10,047 nucleotides of DNA from Acidobacteriota bacterium (GTDB taxonomy: Bacteria; Acidobacteriota; Terriglobia; Terriglobales; Acidobacteriaceae), in NCBI GenBank assembly GCA_028873155.1, contig JAGWML010000106.1, positions 1 to 10,047 on the forward strand. The letters run 5' to 3'. The stretch's first letter is position 1. Each line of letters begins with the position of its first letter. Below are positions 6,215 through 10,047 of the stretch, one piece after another. The position numbers and the translations under genes were made by a program. Below the pieces are notes generated by a model, which was given only the letters and a program-made list of their open reading frames with translations, was not told where the DNA came from and searched no databases.

Positions 6215-7606
6215 ATGAGAGACGGAGGCGGGATGGAGTTGGGCGAGCGGACACTGGGAATCTCGCGGCGGGAACTGCTGCGCCGGGCTTCGGCTGCTGT
6301 GGCTGTGGGTGCGATGGGAAAGCTGGCGTTTGGCGAAGCCGCGATCGAGGCTTCATCGGCTGCCGCGAAGGCAGGCGGCGCGTTTCCGGAAAAGTTCCTC
6401 TGGGGTTGCGCGACGGCGGCGTATCAGGTGGAAGGCAACGACACGAACACGGACCTGTGGATGCTGGAGTATCTGCCGGGGAGCATGTTCAAGGACCACT
6501 CGGGCGATGCCTGCAATCATTACCATCTCTATCCGCAGGACATTGCGATGCTGGCGGACCTGGGGTTCAACACCTATCGGTTCTCGCTGGAGTGGGCGCG
6601 GATTGAGCCGGAAGAGGGATTCTTCTCGAACGCGGAGCTGGATCACTACCGGCGCATGCTGGCGGTGTGCCACGAGCACGGGCTGACGACGTTGCTGACC
6701 TATTCGCACTTTTCGATGCCGCGCTGGTTTGCGATGAAGGGTGGCTGGGAGAATCCGCAGGCCGCCGATTTGTTTGCGCGCTTCTGCGAGAAGGCGACGC
6801 GGCATCTGGGCGATCTGGTTGATTACGCGTCCACGCTGAATGAGCCGGATATTCCGCAACTGCTGAACTGGCTTGACCTGCCGGGGGTGGCGGCGGGAAT
6901 GACTGTGGCGCAGATGATGCAGGCGGGGCTGGCCAATGTTCGCAAGCAGGTGAATGCGCCGCAGTTTTCCAACTTCTTTATGGGCGACGGAAAGCGAAAC
7001 CGCGAGGGCCTGCTGGCGGCGCACGCCAAGGGCCGGGATGCGATGAAGTCCGTGCGTCCGGCGATGCCGGTGGGCTTCAACCTGGCGATGCAGGACGATC
7101 AGGCAGCGCCGGAGGGCAGCCATCTGGAAGAGAAGCGTGCGGATGTGTACGGGCCGTGGCTGGAGGCGGCCAGGCACTGCGACTATCTGGGCGTGCAGAC
7201 GTACTCGCGGTCTCTGGTCGGCACAAAGGACCTGCCGCCGCCGAAGGGCGCGGAGCTGACGCAGACGGGGATGGAGTTCTATCCCGAGTGCGTAGAGCAT
7301 GTGGTGCGGTATGCCGCGAAAGAGACGGGCGTACCGATCATCGTGACGGAGAACGGCATTGCGACGGAGGACGACACGCGGCGGGTTGCCTATTATCAGC
7401 AGGCGCTGGCGGGCGTGAAGCGCGCGATTGACGACGGCGTGGACGTGCGCGGGTATGTGGCGTGGTCGCTGATGGACAACTTCGAGTGGATGTCGGGGTA
7501 CACGCCGAAGTTTGGCCTGGTGGCCGTGGACCTGAAGACGCAGCGGCGGACGATCAAGCCGAGCGCGACGGTGCTGGGCAATATCGCGCGGAGGAATGCG
7601 CTGTAA
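6215..7606 (+). CDS. Tat-exported glycoside hydrolase family 1 beta-glycosidase
   Basis: A 463-residue retaining beta-glycosidase that probably releases glucose or a similar sugar from beta-linked oligosaccharides or plant glycosides. A twin-arginine signal (GISRRELLRRASAAVAVGAMG, Arg18-Arg19) precedes the domain, so it should be exported folded to the periplasm. GH1 landmarks are present: FLWGCATAAYQVEG (Gln and Glu of the -1/-2 site), acid/base Glu210 in LNEPD, nucleophile Glu379 in VTENG, and the C-terminal WSLMDNFEWMSGYTPKFGL. The usual YHWDLP motif reads YSHFSMPRW, with Phe replacing Trp, and the usual NYYS reads QTYS, so the sugar pocket is divergent. The start was chosen for GAGGAG upstream; an ATG at 6233 is possible, and the ATG at 6143 would lie within the promoter. 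Confidence 0.93.
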   Translation: MRDGGGMELGERTLGISRRELLRRASAAVAVGAMGKLAFGEAAIEASSAAAKAGGAFPEKFLWGCATAAYQVEGNDTNTDLWMLEYLPGSMFKDHSGDACNHYHLYPQDIAMLADLGFNTYRFSLEWARIEPEEGFFSNAELDHYRRMLAVCHEHGLTTLLTYSHFSMPRWFAMKGGWENPQAADLFARFCEKATRHLGDLVDYASTLNEPDIPQLLNWLDLPGVAAGMTVAQMMQAGLANVRKQVNAPQFSNFFMGDGKRNREGLLAAHAKGRDAMKSVRPAMPVGFNLAMQDDQAAPEGSHLEEKRADVYGPWLEAARHCDYLGVQTYSRSLVGTKDLPPPKGAELTQTGMEFYPECVEHVVRYAAKETGVPIIVTENGIATEDDTRRVAYYQQALAGVKRAIDDGVDVRGYVAWSLMDNFEWMSGYTPKFGLVAVDLKTQRRTIKPSATVLGNIARRNAL

Positions 7607-7611
7607 GAGCG

Positions 7612-7637
7612 GGACGGCCCGGGCGGGTGGGCCGTCC
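7612..7637 (+). terminator. GC-rich hairpin after the GH1 gene
   Basis: GGACGGCCC (7612-7620) pairs perfectly with GGGCCGTCC (7629-7637) around an 8-base G-rich loop, starting 6 bp after the stop codon. No U tract follows, so it may stabilise the 3' end or act as a weak or factor-assisted terminator. Confidence 0.5.
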
Positions 7638-7740
7638 TGTCGCCAACTGCAAGGATTGCTTCGCCTTCCGGTTCATGTGATGGGGATCACTGAATCAGCC
7701 GGTATGAGGGAGCACACTTCGGCGCGAAAGGTGGTGGGCC

Positions 7741-8472
7741 ATGGTCGTCCTCATCTGGCTCGTGCTCTTTCTTGTCGTTGTGGCGTTTCTCCTGCTGATC
7801 CCCGCATTCTGGCGGCGTGCGCTGTACGAGCGGTATTCGGGAGGCCGGCCGGTTGCATGCCCTGAGGACCGGCAACCTGCCGTCGTCAACATTGATGTCC
7901 GGCACGCAGCAGCGACGGTGATGGATGGAAGTCCCCATTTGCGTTTGTCTGACTGTACGCGCTGGCCCGAGCGCGCGCAGTGCAACGAGGAGTGCCTGTC
8001 CCAGGCGATTCACGCGGAACCCTACAAGGAAGAGGAAGTCAAGGCAGGACGGAAACAGATCTACCACTTGCCGGTTCTTCTGGCGGCCTTTGTGGCCTGG
8101 TATGTGGGCGCCATCTGGCACTCGCACTATCTGTTCCGCGCGCAGTGGATGGACGCCGTCGGACTGACGCATGCGCAGGTCAAGGAGATGGTGTGGTGGC
8201 TCTCGCCGCACCTGCTGACCGCGGCGGTCTGTCTGCTCTTCGCTTACGGAGTCGCGTGGCTGCTTGCCGTCTCGCACCGCAAGGGCGTGGTGCAGGGAGT
8301 GCTGATGTCGGCGCTGCTTTTCTGCGCCGTGTTTGTGGCGAGCTGGTTTGGCATTGCACGAATGCCCCGCGACTTGTTCGTGATTGAAGCGGGCTACGCC
8401 GTCCTGGCGACATTGACCGTGGGAGCCATTGTCGGCGGCTTGTATGACAAGCTGGTGCTGCGGCCGCAATAA
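7741..8472 (+). CDS. Membrane protein with a Cys motif and a DUF1761-like C-terminal part
   Basis: This 243-residue protein has an N-terminal membrane anchor (2-20), then a soluble segment with cysteines 40, 72, 81 and 85. The spacing CP...DCTRWPERAQCNEECL looks like a metal- or disulphide-binding motif. Four more hydrophobic segments follow (about 110-125, 157-176, 187-203 and 217-234). The segment with GAIWHSHYLF...WMDAVGLTHAQ (123-146) matches the DUF1761 pattern (GALWYSPLLF...WM...GLT). DUF1761 has no known function. The ATG is preceded by AAAGGTGG. A 134-bp gap and hairpin separate it from the GH1 gene, so it is probably a separate unit. The Cys-motif and DUF1761 halves look like a fusion; the family call rests on motif recall only. 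Confidence 0.75.
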   Translation: MVVLIWLVLFLVVVAFLLLIPAFWRRALYERYSGGRPVACPEDRQPAVVNIDVRHAAATVMDGSPHLRLSDCTRWPERAQCNEECLSQAIHAEPYKEEEVKAGRKQIYHLPVLLAAFVAWYVGAIWHSHYLFRAQWMDAVGLTHAQVKEMVWWLSPHLLTAAVCLLFAYGVAWLLAVSHRKGVVQGVLMSALLFCAVFVASWFGIARMPRDLFVIEAGYAVLATLTVGAIVGGLYDKLVLRPQ

Positions 8473-8601
8473 GCTGATTGCTCGGTTGGCAACAATTGCG
8501 CTTGGTAAGTCGGCTCTGCGCTGGCTTGCTGGAGGCGGATGCTGACTGCGCATCCGTGGATGCAGTGCCGTTTTTCGGGAGTAATCCGTGGCTTGGATGG
8601 A

Positions 8602-8643
8602 TTTGTGCGATCCCAGGCCTCAGAATCGAGACCTGGGGCACCC
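8602..8643 (+). repeat. REP-frame palindrome with core B
   Basis: TTTGTGCGATCCCA, then CCCAGGCCTC (8612-8621), loop AGAATC, GAGACCTGGG (8628-8637, one mismatch) and GCACCC. It lies in the 248-bp gap between the DUF1761-like gene and the end of the broken gene on the other strand. Nothing else is recognised in that gap. Confidence 0.8.
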
Positions 8644-8720
8644 ATTTTCTTTAGGTGAACCAGCAATCCCGGGAGCCGACCACCCGCATATGGGGTACGC
8701 ATTCTGAGGGCAAGGTCAGG

Positions 8721-9364
8721 TCAAGCTGCATCATACCACAAATTCAACAGTTCCTGGCATGCACTGTTCAGTGTGCGCTTGTCCGGAAAGCCCCGCCTGG
8801 GACCGACGGTTCTTGATCCACTCGACGTTTGCAGGCACTCAACACCGGAGGACTGAACTGGAAGTCCTCTGAGATGAGCAGCTTCATAAAGCGTCTGAAG
8901 AATCACGCTGCATTCGCCGCCGCCAAGATCATTCCGACCCAGGTTAAGTTTGATGAGGACCAGACGACCATCTTCTCGGCTACCAGGTCAGGATGCGCAC
9001 CGACGACTAGATCCTGGTAGAGATAATAGAGATGCTTGCCTGGCATGATCTTCAGGGGCCGGCTACCGAACGCCTTCAAATAGTCTGTGATGGCTCGGTG
9101 GCTGTGCTCGAGCTTTGCCCTCTTGCGCGGGTCCGTTTCGACTGCAGCCTCGGCTAAGAGGTCGTTGAGAATTTTGGTGACGATGCCAGTCTGCCCTTTA
9201 TGGTGCTTCTTGATAGCGCTCAGGGCTTTGACATAGTAGTTGGACCTACCGACGCTGTCTTCGGACCTTGGCGTCCGGTACTTCTTCAGCTTGCTGAGTT
9301 TTTGACTAGGCTTTGCAGAGGTGACCTCTGCTAGGCCACGCATGGGGATTTTGATCTGTTCCAT
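8721..9364 (-). pseudogene. Unidentified protein gene broken by a -1 frameshift
   Basis: The 5' part (start at 9364, with GGAG seven bases upstream) reads MEQIKIPMRGL... through KHLYYLYQDLVVGAHPDLVAEK, then derails and stops at 8903. A second frame, -1 relative to it, continues as DGRLVLIKLNLGRNDLGGGE and runs on to the stop at 8721 with a plausible protein sequence ending LNSACQELLNLWYDAA. The join lies at about 8970-8980, where GAG AAG probably lost one base. The 644-bp span needs one extra base to give 214 codons plus a stop, which fits a single deletion or a sequencing error. The GTGA overlap could otherwise be read as two coupled genes, but the second frame makes good protein upstream of its GTG. 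I do not recognise the family; it has an early basic region (Lys/Arg-rich 25-75) and no membrane segment. G+C is lower than in its neighbours, possibly showing transfer. Confidence 0.65.
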
Positions 9365-9647
9365 GTGCATTCTCCGATGGCGGATAACTAAAGAAGTTCT
9401 CCGTCCGCTGTACAACATTTCGCTGTGCCAGGGGAGAAATGCTACGATGTCTGTACGTCAGCTCCCGCTGGCCTATCTGACCTGAAGGGTCGCAAATGCC
9501 CTAGGAAGCGAAGCGATCCTTCAGCCTACCCGCAGCATGTTTCCGCTACGCGCATGTGCATGAGTACACCTATATTTAGGTGGGCTACGTTGTCTCCCAC
9601 TACATATGTGTACGTGCTCATCATACAGCGGGCCCGGTGAAAATATC
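9365..9647. other. Non-coding stretch upstream of the broken gene
   Basis: No convincing gene is seen. The only longer open frame (9425-9640, plus, GTG start) has unnatural composition and no plausible ribosome site. The stretch is less G+C-rich than the rest of the window and contains short AT-rich runs such as CTATATTTAGG (9570-9580). A weak promoter for the minus-strand broken gene may lie at about 9380-9415 (TTGTAC with a TTTAGT-like -10). Confidence 0.5.
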
Positions 9648-9699
9648 TGTGCAAAAGTGCGCCTAAATGTGGAAAACAAGCGCCAAGGGTTGTGGAAAA
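9648..9699 (-). repeat. Three DnaA-box-like 9-mers in the same orientation
   Basis: On the minus strand TTTTGCACA (9648-9656), TTTTCCACA (9668-9676) and TTTTCCACA (9691-9699) all fit the TTWTNCACA DnaA-box consensus. They are spaced 20 and 23 bp apart, about two helical turns, on one face and in one direction. The last two are also preceded on the plus strand by a GCGCC(T/A)A motif, giving an iteron-like repeat. An AT-richer stretch and an imperfect hairpin (9724-9754) follow. This could be part of a replication origin, a DnaA-regulated promoter or a titration site. Confidence 0.45.
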
Positions 9700-9723
9700 A
9701 ACCAATTATGGACCTATAGCTGC

Positions 9724-9822
9724 CTACCGAAAGTACGGCGAATATTCGGGGTAGCCCGCCCTAAATACTCGCGACATGCAGTTCGCACCCATTGGGGTGC
9801 CCTGTCCAAGCTTCGCTTGGGC
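9724..9822. repeat. Cluster of small hairpins
   Basis: Three hairpins lie in a row: CTACCGAA with TTCGGGGTAG (9724-9731/9745-9754, two-base bulge), GCACCC-ATTG-GGGTGC (9785-9800, perfect) and GTCCAAGC-TTC-GCTTGGGC (9804-9822, 8 bp with one wobble). The second and third look like rearranged pieces of the REP frame and of a core C-like stem, so they may be decayed members of the same family. Confidence 0.5.
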
Positions 9823-9860
9823 GGGAGGGTACAAGCTCTGGTCGGGAAAAGTTCTTGCTA

Positions 9861-9871
9861 TCCCACCCTAG
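9861..9871 (+). repeat. Half REP frame
   Basis: TCCCACCCTAG is the left arm of the palindrome family with no matching right arm nearby, probably a truncated element. Between here and 9975 nothing else is recognised except a loose 7-bp stem (GGGCAGC 9917-9923 with GCTGCCC 9953-9959). Confidence 0.4.
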
Positions 9872-9975
9872 CCGCTCCGAAATCGGAACAACCTTTTGAT
9901 CATCTACAGGCACCCGGGGCAGCCATGCTATGTCGCTTCACTCACTTCTCTCGCTGCCCGAGCCACGTGCGGTCG

Positions 9976-10047
9976 TTACTCTTCGGTCGTCATTCGATTC
10001 CCCTGGAACGTCTGATGTTCTCTGATCATCGCAACGAACGAAGCGAT
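9976..10047 (-). CDS. Possible C-terminal end of a protein entering from the right (partial)
   Basis: A minus-strand frame is open from the right edge to TAA at 9976-9978 and reads IASFVAMIREHQTFQGNRMT plus TEE, 23 residues of plausible composition. The hairpin at 9917-9959 lies just past its stop. It is too short to tell from chance or to assign. Confidence 0.3.
   Translation of the reverse strand: MASFVAMIREHQTFQGNRMTTEE

Noticed and set aside
8970..8980. Programmed -1 ribosomal frameshifting in the broken gene
   Set aside because: No X XXY YYZ slippery heptamer or obvious downstream pseudoknot is visible at the join; a one-base deletion is simpler.
8903..9364. Two separate translationally coupled genes (171 and 61 codons, GTGA overlap)
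   Set aside because: The second frame gives good protein sequence upstream of its supposed GTG start, in direct continuation of the first gene, so a frameshift explains it better.
9425..9640. A 71-codon plus-strand ORF
   Set aside because: Irregular composition, GTG start without a convincing ribosome site, and no recognisable features.

Overview
The window looks like chromosomal DNA of an acidobacterium, most likely an Acidobacteriaceae-type member (Terriglobus/Granulicella/Edaphobacter relatives). This is inferred from the high G+C, the protein flavour (Tat-exported glycosidase, GRP-type permease, Cys-motif/DUF1761 membrane protein) and above all from a family of REP-like palindromes with a TTCCCACCC...GGGGCACCC frame. 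No rRNA or tRNA gene is present to settle the taxonomy.

Layout. 1-163: the 3' end of an unidentified plus-strand gene. 178-1080: a REP-associated tyrosine transposase (RAYT, 289-837, minus) flanked by inverted full-length copies of an about 91-bp REP-bearing repeat, one on the left and two in tandem on the right, with truncated elements at both edges. 1085-2508: a minus-strand DMT-superfamily permease preceded by a 34-codon single-TM small ORF whose stop overlaps the permease start (TGATG). 2579-2682: two more palindromes. 2704-3750: a zinc alcohol dehydrogenase of the cinnamyl-alcohol-dehydrogenase/YahK type. 3878-5979: prfA (release factor 1) and prmC (the methyltransferase that modifies the RF1 GGQ glutamine), joined by another TGATG overlap. 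5980-6214: a divergent promoter region with a perfect 6-3-6 inverted repeat. 6215-7606: a Tat-exported GH1 beta-glycosidase (plus). 7741-8472: a membrane protein with a Cys motif and a DUF1761-like C-terminal part (plus). 8602-8643: another palindrome. 8721-9364: an unidentified minus-strand gene broken by a one-base frameshift. 9365-10047: mostly non-coding, less G+C-rich at first, with three same-strand DnaA-box-like 9-mers and several hairpins; a short open frame enters from the right edge.

The most interesting signal is the palindrome family. Its members share an outer frame but carry at least five different self-complementary cores (called A to E here). They sit just 3' of several genes. 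Three of them, of three different core types, have inserted back to back and in frame inside prmC, adding about 64 residues between its N-terminal helical domain and its SAM-binding motif. The 91-bp unit next to the RAYT has no stop codon in any of six frames, which may explain how such sequence can be tolerated inside an important gene. This resembles, by analogy only, the Rickettsia palindromic elements that insert into coding genes.

Functionally, prfA and prmC form a coherent translation-termination pair. The permease, dehydrogenase, GH1 enzyme and DUF1761 protein are accessory metabolism or membrane genes with no strong sign of acting together.
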